From NCBI GenBank assembly GCA_945860915.1, contig CAMARR010000001.1:1-64000 (forward strand): 64,000 bases of DNA. The letters run 5' to 3'. The position numbers and the translations under genes were made by a program. This stretch comes from Candidatus Kuenenia stuttgartensis (GTDB lineage: Bacteria; Planctomycetota; GCA-002687715; CAIWVZ01). Below the pieces are notes generated by a model. It had not been told where the DNA came from. It saw only the letters and a program-made list of their open reading frames with translations, and did no database searches. How positions within the stretch are numbered: position 1 is the first letter of the stretch; each line of letters begins with the position of its first letter. Shown piece by piece: positions 9,592 to 19,147 of this stretch.

Positions 9592-10524
9592 TCAGCAGCG
9601 AATGATCGTCTCAGGGGAACAAATCGCCCTGCGAATTGGATCGTCTGCGGTCACGGTGGTATCGGGAAGAACAACGGAGTCTTCGATGTGTGCGCCTGGC
9701 AGAATCGTTGCCCCCGCGCCGATCACGGATCGAATCACGGTTGCGGTTGAGTGGACATTGGCTGTCGGGTGGACTTCACGAGCCTTCTTCGAGTGTTCAA
9801 GCCAATGAAGATTCCCAAGGAGAAGGTCTTTTGGAAACGTGACATTCAGATCCCAATCGACCACGCGTTCGACGGCGATCTTGAGACCATCGTCAATCAG
9901 TATTTGCAGGCTTGTGGTGAGCTCATACTCATCGCGAAGGGCAGTTCGCGGCGTCTTTCGAATGGCGTCGAAAATCTCTGGTCCAAACAAGTAGATGCCA
10001 CAGCCCTTGAGGCGGGTCTTGGGATTCCGCGGTTTCTCGACCACGCGGGTTACGTAGCCATCTGATCCGAGCTCAACGGAGAAGTTCTTGCGAAGTGATG
10101 CGACGTCGGGTTCTTCCATGACCGCGAGTACTGCGGATACATCCCCCTTGGCGTAACGTTCCACTAGGCGAGAAAGTCCTTGAGTCAAATAGAAAATATC
10201 ACCTAGACATAGCAATATTGGCCCGTCTGCGAGAGCCTCGGCGCGCCCGACTGCATGTGCGATACCGAGCGTCTGCTGTTGTTCGACGTAGCGGATATCG
10301 AGCCCCTCGGCCTCGCCCCGGCCGAAGTGGTTGATGATCCGATCCATCAGGTGCCCGACGACCAAGATGGTCTTGGTGATTCCAAGTGACCGAAACATTT
10401 CTAGGTGGTGCCCAATTATTGGGCGATTGCCGATCGGAAGAAGCGGCTTCGGCCAATGTGCGTTGAACGGATCAATGCGCGAGCCCTTGCCCGCCGAGAG
10501 AATCACCCCAACCAAGTCATTCAT
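9592..10524 (-). CDS. Sugar-phosphate nucleotidyltransferase
   Basis: VGVILSAGKGSRIDPFNAHWPKPLLPIGNRPIIGHHLEMF...LCLGDIFY; C-terminal hexapeptide-like repeats. Start at MNDLVG preferred over the listed 10560. Confidence 0.85.
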   Translation of the reverse strand: MNDLVGVILSAGKGSRIDPFNAHWPKPLLPIGNRPIIGHHLEMFRSLGITKTILVVGHLMDRIINHFGRGEAEGLDIRYVEQQQTLGIAHAVGRAEALADGPILLCLGDIFYLTQGLSRLVERYAKGDVSAVLAVMEEPDVASLRKNFSVELGSDGYVTRVVEKPRNPKTRLKGCGIYLFGPEIFDAIRKTPRTALRDEYELTTSLQILIDDGLKIAVERVVDWDLNVTFPKDLLLGNLHWLEHSKKAREVHPTANVHSTATVIRSVIGAGATILPGAHIEDSVVLPDTTVTADDPIRRAICSPETIIRC

Positions 10525-10851
10525 GCGATCTATCTCGCCCTTATCTGCACGTTTCGTCAAGTTCTAGATGAGAAAGGTCGTCGTAATTTTCCGATCTTCC
10601 ACCTCAAGACCCGGTCGCACCTTCCGAAGATACGTTATGCGAGTTGTCAGGCTTTTGGCAAGGCGCTCGCGACCCTAGGACGACTCGGGAGGGTTGTCAT
10701 CGGAAGTTTGCAAGGCTGTGGGTGTACCAAGGTGGTGCGCTCACCATCGGCTTTAGCTGCGAGACTTCCGAAGATGACGTAGCGGGTGAGTTGAGGGTCG
10801 CAATTTTTATTTCGCTCGCCAGCAGAAATGTTGGTGAGGCGGTTACACGGT

Positions 10852-10879
10852 GCCTCGAGCGTCTTTTGATGCTCGAGGC
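10852..10879. terminator. Hairpin gcctcgagc-N10-gctcgaggc; possible terminator or attenuator
   Basis: Perfect 9-bp inverted repeat in a noncoding gap 3' of the minus-strand 10942-12375 gene; no strong U tract. Confidence 0.3.
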
Positions 10880-10941
10880 GCTTGTGTTTCGATAGGGCAT
10901 TTCGGAACCGATCCGAAGGTGCAAAGGTCAGCAGCCGAGCG

Positions 10942-12375
10942 TCAGAACGTCGGAATGAAGAGCATTGACTGTTCGGGGGTTGTTGCGACCGGCGCGAGCG
11001 TGATCGGGTCCAAGACGGCGCTGGCGAGCCAAATCCGAAGCCCGATGAGCGCAGGCACCATGGGGACGTTGATGCTGGCGGTCACGGAGCCGGATGCGTC
11101 TAGCATCCCTGGAAGCGGAAAATTGAAGATCCCGTTGCCCGCTGTGACCGACATAGCAACGATTGGCGAAGTGAAATTGATGTAGAGGTCGAGCCCAGGC
11201 GCCAAGTTCACGGTGGGTCCGGAAGCGTCGGATGCTGCTGCATATGCGATGTATCCCGCGCGGCCCGGGGCCGTGACGCGAATTCCGACCGTCGTACCGA
11301 TCATCGGAGGAGAGGTCACCGTAACGGATGCGTTGCCACGAGGCTTGATGCGGTGAATGAGGGACGTGGAGAAGTCCGCGACAAGCATCGAACCATCCGG
11401 CAGGAAGAGCACGTCGATGGGGTTGGTGAAACCGGTCGCAAACGACTCGTAAACACCCGCCGGCTGTCCGCTAATAGGCCCGTACCAGAGCGGTACGCGC
11501 GCAATCGTTGCAACCGTCGTCGAGAACAGGGCTACATAGACTTCGTCGCCATAGCCCGAAATGAAGGAGTTCGGGTTGAACGCCATCCCGCACGGAGCAA
11601 TGCGCGGAGGAAGCGCAACCGTGGGTCCCGTGAAAGTCTGTCCGAGACTCGGCGCGCCAAACCCGACTGGAAATCCGTAATTCGCGCCTTGAACAACTCG
11701 ATTGATTTCGTCGCCTCGAAGTGGCAAAGAAGGATGGGCATTCCATTCGTTGTCGCCAACAAATAGGTCGCCGGTGACCGGGTGACGCGCTAGTCCGAAG
11801 ACATTGCGCAACCCCGTTGCGTAAATCACCGGACTTCCACCTGCCGCCGGGAAGCGAAGGAGTGTCGCGTTGAGAGGGCTGGTCTCAGGGCCTAGGTCAG
11901 TTCCCGAGCCCATTCCAAGCAGAAAGTGGCTAGGTCCATCTTCAATTAGTCCATTGTTCTGATGGAAGCCAAATGGGAGGCCCGTCACGATATCGGCGAC
12001 GAGATCCGCAACGCCATCATTGTTGGTGTCAGTAAGAGTAGACACCTTGCCGAGGTGGCTCACATAGAGCTTGCCGGCCATCCACATGATGTCTGTCACG
12101 CTAACTAGGGAACCCGTAAGGGTGGCGTCGTAGAACGTCGTGACGGCGTCGACGATGCCATCGTGGTTCGTGTCTACGAGGGCTCTGATGTTCCCGTCGA
12201 TGGTCGATACAAGCACCCGCTGCGACGGATCGATGCACATAGACGTGACTGGACTCGTGAACCCGGAGTAGTAGGTCGCAATGTCATACCCCGACGGTGT
12301 CACGACCGGTGTGGACTGGCCGTAGATGCTCGCGGCTGCAAGAAGCGCACCGATTGCTGCGGGTAGTGACTTCAT
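10942..12375 (-). CDS. Secreted PQQ-dependent sugar dehydrogenase-like beta-propeller protein
   Basis: Signal peptide; FTSPVTSMCIDPSQRVLVSTIDGNIRAL, GLRNVFGLARHPVTGDLFVGDNEWNAHPSLPLRGDEINRVVQGANYGFPVGFG, NPIDVLFLPDGSMLVADF. Confidence 0.75.
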   Translation of the reverse strand: MKSLPAAIGALLAAASIYGQSTPVVTPSGYDIATYYSGFTSPVTSMCIDPSQRVLVSTIDGNIRALVDTNHDGIVDAVTTFYDATLTGSLVSVTDIMWMAGKLYVSHLGKVSTLTDTNNDGVADLVADIVTGLPFGFHQNNGLIEDGPSHFLLGMGSGTDLGPETSPLNATLLRFPAAGGSPVIYATGLRNVFGLARHPVTGDLFVGDNEWNAHPSLPLRGDEINRVVQGANYGFPVGFGAPSLGQTFTGPTVALPPRIAPCGMAFNPNSFISGYGDEVYVALFSTTVATIARVPLWYGPISGQPAGVYESFATGFTNPIDVLFLPDGSMLVADFSTSLIHRIKPRGNASVTVTSPPMIGTTVGIRVTAPGRAGYIAYAAASDASGPTVNLAPGLDLYINFTSPIVAMSVTAGNGIFNFPLPGMLDASGSVTASINVPMVPALIGLRIWLASAVLDPITLAPVATTPEQSMLFIPTF

Positions 12376-12466
12376 CGTGATAGGTATCGAGGTCACCTAG
12401 TTTACACCCTTCGGGGGCGAGTTCCTAAGTCGAACTTGGTTGACGTAAGTCCCGAAGCGGCGGCTA

Positions 12467-13237
12467 TTAACCCTTTTTGGGAACCATTCGCGCCGATTGC
12501 GCCAGGCGATCCGGCGGCAACGAGGCCTGCATTCTCTTTCGGAATATAGCCCGAAGCATCTTGACCGCTGTTCGAGCGATAGCAGCGAAATTCTTTGAAT
12601 GTTTGCTCGCTCCGCCTGCACGATTGAAATAATGCACCGGGATCTCAATGATTCTGAGGCCGTGCCTCAGGGTCTCACACATGAGCTCCGGCGAGAATGC
12701 TGGACCTGCTTCGATCAAATCGGCTCTGATTGCGTTCCAGCATTCTTTTGTGAGCGCCCGGTAGGTGCATCCCACGTCGGTCAGCCGAGGTTCATGGGGT
12801 ACGTACCAAAGGAACTGAAGGATCTTAGCGGCAGCGACGTTTCCCCACCGCAGATGGAACGGCATGTTGGCGCCCTGTTGAACCATCTGCCGGGTCGTAC
12901 GAGTCCCCATGACGAGGTTTGCGTCAGGCAAGTAGCAAAGGAACTTATCGAGGTCGTGTGCTCGAAATGAGCCATCTGCCTCAACAAGAACGAGCCAATC
13001 ACCTGTTGCAGAATCGATACCACAGCGCAACGCGCAGCCGTATCCCGGCGAGTGCTCAACAACCACCCGCGCCCCCGCCGCAAGTGCGCGCTCTGCCGTC
13101 AAGTCCTTGCAGTTGTTGTCGACGACAACCACCTCGTCCACCGACGGATGTTGACGAAAATCCTGAACGACAGCCGAGATTGTCGCCTCCTCATTGTAGG
13201 CAGGCACGATGACTGAGATTCGGTGTCCTTGGTGCAT
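12467..13237 (-). CDS. Glycosyltransferase family 2 (DPM1/DPG-synthase-like)
   Basis: MHQGHRISVIVPAYNEEATISAVVQDF...EVVVVDNNCKDLT...ALRCGIDSATGDWLVLVEADGSF; ORF extension to 13447 overlaps the next gene and was discarded. Confidence 0.88.
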   Translation of the reverse strand: MHQGHRISVIVPAYNEEATISAVVQDFRQHPSVDEVVVVDNNCKDLTAERALAAGARVVVEHSPGYGCALRCGIDSATGDWLVLVEADGSFRAHDLDKFLCYLPDANLVMGTRTTRQMVQQGANMPFHLRWGNVAAAKILQFLWYVPHEPRLTDVGCTYRALTKECWNAIRADLIEAGPAFSPELMCETLRHGLRIIEIPVHYFNRAGGASKHSKNFAAIARTAVKMLRAIFRKRMQASLPPDRLAQSARMVPKKG

Positions 13238-13242
13238 GGCGA

Positions 13243-15786
13243 CTACAACCTGTTTCGGCGCGAAAGGATACCACTCACGAGAAGGATCAGGAGGGCTGCC
13301 GCACAGGTCCCCAATCCGAGGGGCCAGGTCACGGGCTGAAAGGACCAAGTGACGCGGGAAGTTCCCTTTGGAACGAAAATGGCTTGGAAGGCATGATTCG
13401 CAGGCGCGAGCGCAAGCGGATGCCCATCCTGATCGCGTGCGCCCCACCCGCGATGAAACGATTCGGAAATGACGAGGAGTCCATCGCTCTTGGCAGACAC
13501 CTCATACGTGCAAGTGGAGGAGCCCTCGTGTGTTGGTATCAAGGTTGCCGAATCGTCGCCGATCTTGATTACGCGTGGTAAGCCGGCATCGATTCCCAAC
13601 GTTCGCGCGTCCGTGAGTGTGAGCGTGACCTCGTTGCGTGGGTTGAACTCGCGTGATGTCACCCAGTCGATGGACTCTCGATCAGATGACACAACCCGCG
13701 CATTCGAAACCCATGTAGCGTGTGCGTTCCAATGCGGATTCTCAAAGATTGCGGTGCGCTCGTCAGCGAAGGCGGCAACTCGAGCGAATCCAAGAGGGGC
13801 CTCTGCGCGAGTCGCAAGCCAATATCGGATTCCCATGAAGTCCATGATCGGGAGCGTCGCCACGTTGGAGTCGGAAAATGGTCTAAAGTAGTGGTGCTCA
13901 TGAACGCTTCCAGGTTCGATTTTCGACCACAAGGCTTCGAGTCTTGGTGGAACGAGCGCCTCATATCCTGCAGCATCACGAAGCCCAAAGAGCATCGGCG
14001 TGTTAGGCGGAAGAGGGGGAATCCAAGTTGAGGGATCTTGGCTCGTCAAGCGAGCGATACGCCAAGGGACTTCGCGTGTTCGGAACGGAGAGGTGGGACT
14101 TCGTACGGGATCTCGATTCGCCGTGTGATCCTTCAGTAGGTATTCGGTGGTCTTGGTTGGTGGAAAGAGATCAGTTGCCGGCAGGAGCGGATTGACTCGT
14201 GTGGCATGTGCTGTCAAGTCGACAACGATGCCGATGAAAAGAACGATAACGCCGTATCGAGGCAGCCATCGTCTCATGAGCACGATGGTTGCAATCAAGG
14301 TTAGTACTGCAGGCAACCACAGCTCGGTAAGAACGGAAGTCAGATTGAGCTGACATAGCGGCAGTGACGTGGACGTTGCGATGGCAAGCCAGCCCGCCAT
14401 CGTCTTTGGCACCAACAGACAGAGAAGCCAAGCGAAAGCTGGAATCGCCGCGATCACAGCAGCTCCGCGTCGCCAAGACGCCGCAGCGTTTCCAAGTGCC
14501 TGGATACCCTCTCCGACCAAAAGGGACGCGCCGAGCGCGGTAAGCACCATCCATCGCCGTGGATTCCCGATCGAAAGCGTAGGAAGGTGCTGGATTAGCT
14601 CCCACCAGGGGCCTCGAGTCGAGACGAGGAAGCCGACGACTCCGAGCGCGAGCGCGAGTGGCCGCGCGCGTTGTCTACCGACAGCGAGACCGATCAACAT
14701 CAAGGCGAACGCGCACGCACCCGGCGAAACGACAGCTTCCATGTAGGTCGCGCCGCCACGCGTCCGAGCGCCGAAGAGCTTCGCCGTTGGCCATCCGTCT
14801 TCGGCAGGAATCACAATGTCCGACTCTTGGGATTGGGCTCTTGCGATCGCAGCAGGTGTTCCAGCTAGCTCTGCCCACCCTAACGTGAGCCACTCTCTCA
14901 AGGGGACGGCGAGCTCCGACTGGAGCGCGAGTGAACTTTGAGCACGAGGCGCATCGACTGCGAGTTCAGCGAGTGGAAGGAGTTGCGGCGCTGCGAGCGC
15001 CAATCCCAGGCCAAGCGCTGCGCAAAGACGTGCAAGGCTCTTCACTCTTTCACGTCGACCAGAGGTTCGAAGCGCGTCGTCGAGGCCCTCACGAATCGAA
15101 ATCGCGACTGCCGCAATTCCTATCTGGAGAAACTGCGCCATCCCAGATAGAGCCGCGATGCATGTCGCGAGCGCAAGTCCAAGGACCGCCTGATAGCGTC
15201 GCGTCGCGAGCACGTTAATGCCTAGAAGCGATAGCCAGGGGATCCATGCCGCAGTCATCGTTGCAAGAGTGTCATGATGGGCGGTCATCCACGGACCTGC
15301 GCCAAACACGGTCGCCGAGAACAGGGCTGCGATCTCATCAAGTCCGAGTCGTCGGCACAACAGATAGCAACCCAGCGCAGCGATCCACGCGTGCACCCAT
15401 GCGAGAACGGCGAACTGCCAATGGATGCCGGACGTCCAGGGTAGCCAGTGTGCCGGATGTAGCGCGAAGGTGTCCTGCGTTGCGAGGAATGGAGTTCCGC
15501 AAAGCTGTCCTGGGTTCCACAGCAGTGCGCCGGAGTCGGCGTGTTTCGACCCGAGGAGCGAAGACCATGGTTTGATTCGCGAGGCGTAGACGAGATTTGG
15601 GTAGGTGAATGCGGGTAGATCGGACCCGGCGTTGTCCTCGATTCGGGATGCGGGCGGCGGCCCCCAAGGTGGAGCGGTATCCCCCACCATTGGGATCCAC
15701 ATTTCCCCGCGCAGGATGCCGAGGAATGGAAGTCCGGTAACCACCAAAAGCAGCAGAGCGTGAAATCGGAATGACCGAAACATCAT
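13243..15786 (-). CDS. YfhO-like polytopic membrane protein
   Basis: DLPAFTYPNLVYASRI...ALLWNPGQLCGTPFLATQDTFALHPAHWLPW; C-terminal VISESFHRGWGARDQDGHPLALAPANHAFQAIFVPKGTSRVTWSFQP typical of YfhO family. Confidence 0.75.
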   Translation of the reverse strand: MMFRSFRFHALLLLVVTGLPFLGILRGEMWIPMVGDTAPPWGPPPASRIEDNAGSDLPAFTYPNLVYASRIKPWSSLLGSKHADSGALLWNPGQLCGTPFLATQDTFALHPAHWLPWTSGIHWQFAVLAWVHAWIAALGCYLLCRRLGLDEIAALFSATVFGAGPWMTAHHDTLATMTAAWIPWLSLLGINVLATRRYQAVLGLALATCIAALSGMAQFLQIGIAAVAISIREGLDDALRTSGRRERVKSLARLCAALGLGLALAAPQLLPLAELAVDAPRAQSSLALQSELAVPLREWLTLGWAELAGTPAAIARAQSQESDIVIPAEDGWPTAKLFGARTRGGATYMEAVVSPGACAFALMLIGLAVGRQRARPLALALGVVGFLVSTRGPWWELIQHLPTLSIGNPRRWMVLTALGASLLVGEGIQALGNAAASWRRGAAVIAAIPAFAWLLCLLVPKTMAGWLAIATSTSLPLCQLNLTSVLTELWLPAVLTLIATIVLMRRWLPRYGVIVLFIGIVVDLTAHATRVNPLLPATDLFPPTKTTEYLLKDHTANRDPVRSPTSPFRTREVPWRIARLTSQDPSTWIPPLPPNTPMLFGLRDAAGYEALVPPRLEALWSKIEPGSVHEHHYFRPFSDSNVATLPIMDFMGIRYWLATRAEAPLGFARVAAFADERTAIFENPHWNAHATWVSNARVVSSDRESIDWVTSREFNPRNEVTLTLTDARTLGIDAGLPRVIKIGDDSATLIPTHEGSSTCTYEVSAKSDGLLVISESFHRGWGARDQDGHPLALAPANHAFQAIFVPKGTSRVTWSFQPVTWPLGLGTCAAALLILLVSGILSRRNRL

Positions 15787-18380
15787 GAGGTCACTACGAC
15801 GTCTCGTCCGACGAACGACCACGCGACCAAGAGCAACATCGCGACAAGCGCCAGTGCATATCCGAAAGTCTCACCCGGAGAGACATAACGAAAAGTCACT
15901 TCGTGTGTGCCTTGTGGGAGCGCGACAGCTCTGAACAACCCCATCGCCCGTACAACGGTTGCCTCTGACGAAAGTCCACCTTCTGAAACGACATGTGCAG
16001 TAAAACCAGGCGCAAAAGACTCTCTAACCACCAACCAACCAGGTTCAGTCAACGCGGTTTGCACCACGTGCTTCCATGGAGTGCGAATAACCGTTCGAGC
16101 CATATCTGCGGATGGTCTTCGGCCCGGTGGCAGCGACGACAAAGCCATGTCCGTTGAATGAAGAAGTAGATTCGATGCGGCGATGCGTCCACTCTTCCAG
16201 CCATCGACGAGAGCTGCGATGGACTGCGCGGTATCGCCCTGGTGCGGAAGAAGCTCGGGTGATCGCAACACCTCGACCCGACGCCTTGCATCTGGGTTCT
16301 CGTAGATCACTAGATCGAAAGCGCGTGGTGACTCGATGGAGGTGCGACGGAGTCGTGAGGACTCAAATCCCTCAGTCGATTCTAGTGCATGTGATGCCAC
16401 AAGGTATCGAACCCCAAAAGCATCGAGAACCGGTGAATCGGCTTGATCCAATCCGACTCCTGCAAAGCCCACATCGGCGACAAACGCGGAGGTCGAGCGA
16501 AAGGCACTTAGCCAGCGAGAAGACACTTGCTCGCGGTAGCCCTGTACGTCCGGCAAGCCATGGATGGTTGGTGTGTTTGGAGGGAAAAGCGCGTCCTTCT
16601 CGGCAAGTGCGTCTGCGCTAGTTTCGCTGATGCGAATGAAAGCAGCGTCTGCCGCAATAGCAGCTCTTCCCAATGCGAGCGTGGCAGGCGAGTCGTCGTA
16701 GCCTCCGAGTCGCCGGATGGGTTCATTCCATCGAGAGAAGCGGGGGAGCAAATCAAAGGTCGCAATTCCGACTACAACGCAGCACGTCACCAGTCCGATG
16801 CGTGGCCGACTGCACAGGAACCATGTTGCGGCGCCGAGTAGCACACCCAAACCTAGCGATCGAAGGTCATGTCGAAAGCCGAGAACAAGGGGCGTCATTG
16901 CGTCACGCCATGTTTCGTGTGCGGGGAGGACAGATAGCCCAAGGAGTCGTGCCGCACGTGGACCTCGCACGGCGTCAGTCAGGACATCGGCAAGAGCGCG
17001 ATCAGAAAGGAACGAAATGCACACGAGCGTGGCCCCGAGGGCGAGAACGAATCCGCCAATCATGTAGCGGAGCGAAGGGTGTCGTCCGGTGTTGGCAAGT
17101 GTCAGAGCCAAACCCGCGGCGAGCGGGAGCATCATGGCGGTGATGACAATTGCCCGGGCCGGTGCGCCGATGTTGAGGCCTAGGGGAACAGCGACTACGT
17201 CGGGCAATGGAAGAATTGCGACGACGAGGCCGAACATCGCAACGATGAGTGCAGCTCGGACGCGGCGATCTCGGAGGAATGTCAGGGCTAGGAGGCAAAG
17301 CCCGAGCACCGCGCCTCCCGGTGCGAACATACGTTCGGATACTCCTGCCGTTCGAGGAACTTTCCCATTGCCTTCGGAGCCGATCGACGCTCGCGCAAAC
17401 ATCTGGCGCGCAATATGTGTCCGATCGGATTCCGCGTCGGGCACCTCGTCAATAGGCTTGTCCTTCGGTCCACCGAGGAATTCTGGGAGGAAAGCACTAA
17501 CGAGAGCGCCTGCCGGATACTGCTGCGATTGTCTGGATTGCTCGGTCATTCCAGCGCGGGCCACCTCATCGCGAAACTGGATCACGGTTGTGAGTTGTGG
17601 TGCAGCCAGTAGCAGCCCCAAAATGAGTGCGAGAAACAACCATCCGAAATCCGAAACGCGACGCTGGTTTCCAGCCGTCGAAGACCAAAGTGCGAGTGCC
17701 CAGACTCCGCAGGCCAGCGTCCCGAGCGCGGCGACTTGTGGGAATCCGGAGACCCACATGAGTCCAATCGCCACGGCCATAATCGGAATGCCAACGCGCC
17801 TTCTGCCTTCCACAATGTCTGTTGCCCCGGCGAGAGCCCACGGAATCCATGCAGCCGTTGCGAGCACCTGGACGTTGAACCAGTGCGCGGCGCTCCATCC
17901 GCTGAATGCCGTCGTGATGCCAACGAACGCAGCCGACACCAGATCGCATCCGGTTCGGCGGGCGTGCCACCAAGCGCCGAGGGAAAGAATCATGATCCGG
18001 AGTGCCGCGTTGATGCCCCAAGAGGTGAGTGGGTCGATCGGCCACCGCGCGGGGTTCAGAGGGTCGTAAGAGGCTGTCAACGGATTTTGGGGCTGCGGGA
18101 CTCCGCCAAGGGTAAACGGGTTCCATGAAGGCAATGAGAATCCGTGTCGGTTCTTGGCAGCAAAGAGGTGATCGGGAACGAGGAGGTTGACGGGGTCCGT
18201 CATCGATCGGTTGAATGGCTCATGCTTTGCCGCCTCGGCCGAAGGTCCCATTGCGTAAGGGAGGTCGCGCGCGGCAGGGTGGCGGGGAAGGAAGATCCGA
18301 TCGTTGCGCTCCATCGACACAACCCATGAAGCACATGCGATTGCCAGCACCAAGGGGAACAGGATCGTGCGTCGGGTCAT
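15783..18380 (-). CDS. YfhO-like polytopic membrane protein (paralogue of 13243-15786)
   Basis: HGFSLPSWNPFTLGGVPQPQNPLTASYDPLNP...; C-terminal LVVRESFAPGFTAHVVSEGGLSSEATVVRAMGLFRAVALPQGTHEVTFRYVSPG. Confidence 0.75.
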   Translation of the reverse strand: MTRRTILFPLVLAIACASWVVSMERNDRIFLPRHPAARDLPYAMGPSAEAAKHEPFNRSMTDPVNLLVPDHLFAAKNRHGFSLPSWNPFTLGGVPQPQNPLTASYDPLNPARWPIDPLTSWGINAALRIMILSLGAWWHARRTGCDLVSAAFVGITTAFSGWSAAHWFNVQVLATAAWIPWALAGATDIVEGRRRVGIPIMAVAIGLMWVSGFPQVAALGTLACGVWALALWSSTAGNQRRVSDFGWLFLALILGLLLAAPQLTTVIQFRDEVARAGMTEQSRQSQQYPAGALVSAFLPEFLGGPKDKPIDEVPDAESDRTHIARQMFARASIGSEGNGKVPRTAGVSERMFAPGGAVLGLCLLALTFLRDRRVRAALIVAMFGLVVAILPLPDVVAVPLGLNIGAPARAIVITAMMLPLAAGLALTLANTGRHPSLRYMIGGFVLALGATLVCISFLSDRALADVLTDAVRGPRAARLLGLSVLPAHETWRDAMTPLVLGFRHDLRSLGLGVLLGAATWFLCSRPRIGLVTCCVVVGIATFDLLPRFSRWNEPIRRLGGYDDSPATLALGRAAIAADAAFIRISETSADALAEKDALFPPNTPTIHGLPDVQGYREQVSSRWLSAFRSTSAFVADVGFAGVGLDQADSPVLDAFGVRYLVASHALESTEGFESSRLRRTSIESPRAFDLVIYENPDARRRVEVLRSPELLPHQGDTAQSIAALVDGWKSGRIAASNLLLHSTDMALSSLPPGRRPSADMARTVIRTPWKHVVQTALTEPGWLVVRESFAPGFTAHVVSEGGLSSEATVVRAMGLFRAVALPQGTHEVTFRYVSPGETFGYALALVAMLLLVAWSFVGRDVVVTS

Positions 18381-19147
18381 GGATCGGGAGGTTTCCTCGC
18401 GATCAGGATAAGGGAGTGGCCAAAGGGCATCGAAACCCTACTGACGACATGTCGTTCAAATGCGAGGAGCCAGGCCAACACACCATTGGCAGGGCCCGGT
18501 ACCGGAATGGAGACATTTGAGGATTGATCCGTAGCACTTGGGGGTGAGAATCGCTCTTTGAGCTTGATGTATCCGAGTGCGATCAGGATCAACGGGAATA
18601 GCGTGATATTGAAATACGAACGATGCTCTACGATGAATCCTGCGCTCCGGGCAATCGACGCGACCTTCGACGTCGTGTACCTGCGTTGGTGGTGAACGAC
18701 ATCGTCCTGGTGAGTCCAAAGCCAGTTGTAGGCAGGCCCCGAGAGGAGAAGTCTCCCGCCGGGGCGAAGAACGCGGAAGCACTCTCGGAACGCTGCCGCA
18801 TCATCAGGAATGTGCTCAATCGTGTCGAACGCCGTGACGACATCGAAGCTCGCATCAACGAAGGGTAGCCTCGTGCCGTCCGCATGAAGGACTCTCTGGA
18901 ATCCGCGTCCACGGCAGAACTTGAGCGCGTCTAGCGACACATCCGTCCCGGTGACCGTTCCACCTGCTGCCGCGAGCCGTTCAAGTGCCCCGCCCATGCC
19001 GCAGCCAAGGTCAAGGCAGTCAGGCGACCGATTCAGGCCCGGCAAGACGCGCGTCCGAAGAAGTTCCGTGAAGATGGCCCAACGCCCGATGAACCACCAG
19101 TGGCGCGCCTCAAGATCTCGGAACTCGACGTAGGCGTTGGCTTCCAT
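18377..19147 (-). CDS. SAM-dependent methyltransferase (class I)
   Basis: CLDLGCGMGGALERLAAAGGTVTGTDVSLDALKF...VVTAFDTIEHIPDDAAAFRECFRVLRPGGRLLLSGPAY. Confidence 0.85.
   Translation of the reverse strand: MEANAYVEFRDLEARHWWFIGRWAIFTELLRTRVLPGLNRSPDCLDLGCGMGGALERLAAAGGTVTGTDVSLDALKFCRGRGFQRVLHADGTRLPFVDASFDVVTAFDTIEHIPDDAAAFRECFRVLRPGGRLLLSGPAYNWLWTHQDDVVHHQRRYTTSKVASIARSAGFIVEHRSYFNITLFPLILIALGYIKLKERFSPPSATDQSSNVSIPVPGPANGVLAWLLAFERHVVSRVSMPFGHSLILIARKPPDP

Noticed and set aside
10644-10895. 83-aa plus-strand ORF in the 10.5-10.9 kb gap
   Set aside because: No recognisable motif, overlapped by other random ORFs; insufficient support.
13238-13447. N-terminal extension of the GT2 ORF 12467-13447
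   Set aside because: Overlaps the 3' end of the YfhO-like gene; GT2 motif begins just after M at 13237.
17089-18069. 326-aa plus-strand ORF opposite the YfhO-like gene
   Set aside because: Low-complexity Arg/Ser/Pro/Ala shadow ORF antisense to a conserved membrane protein.
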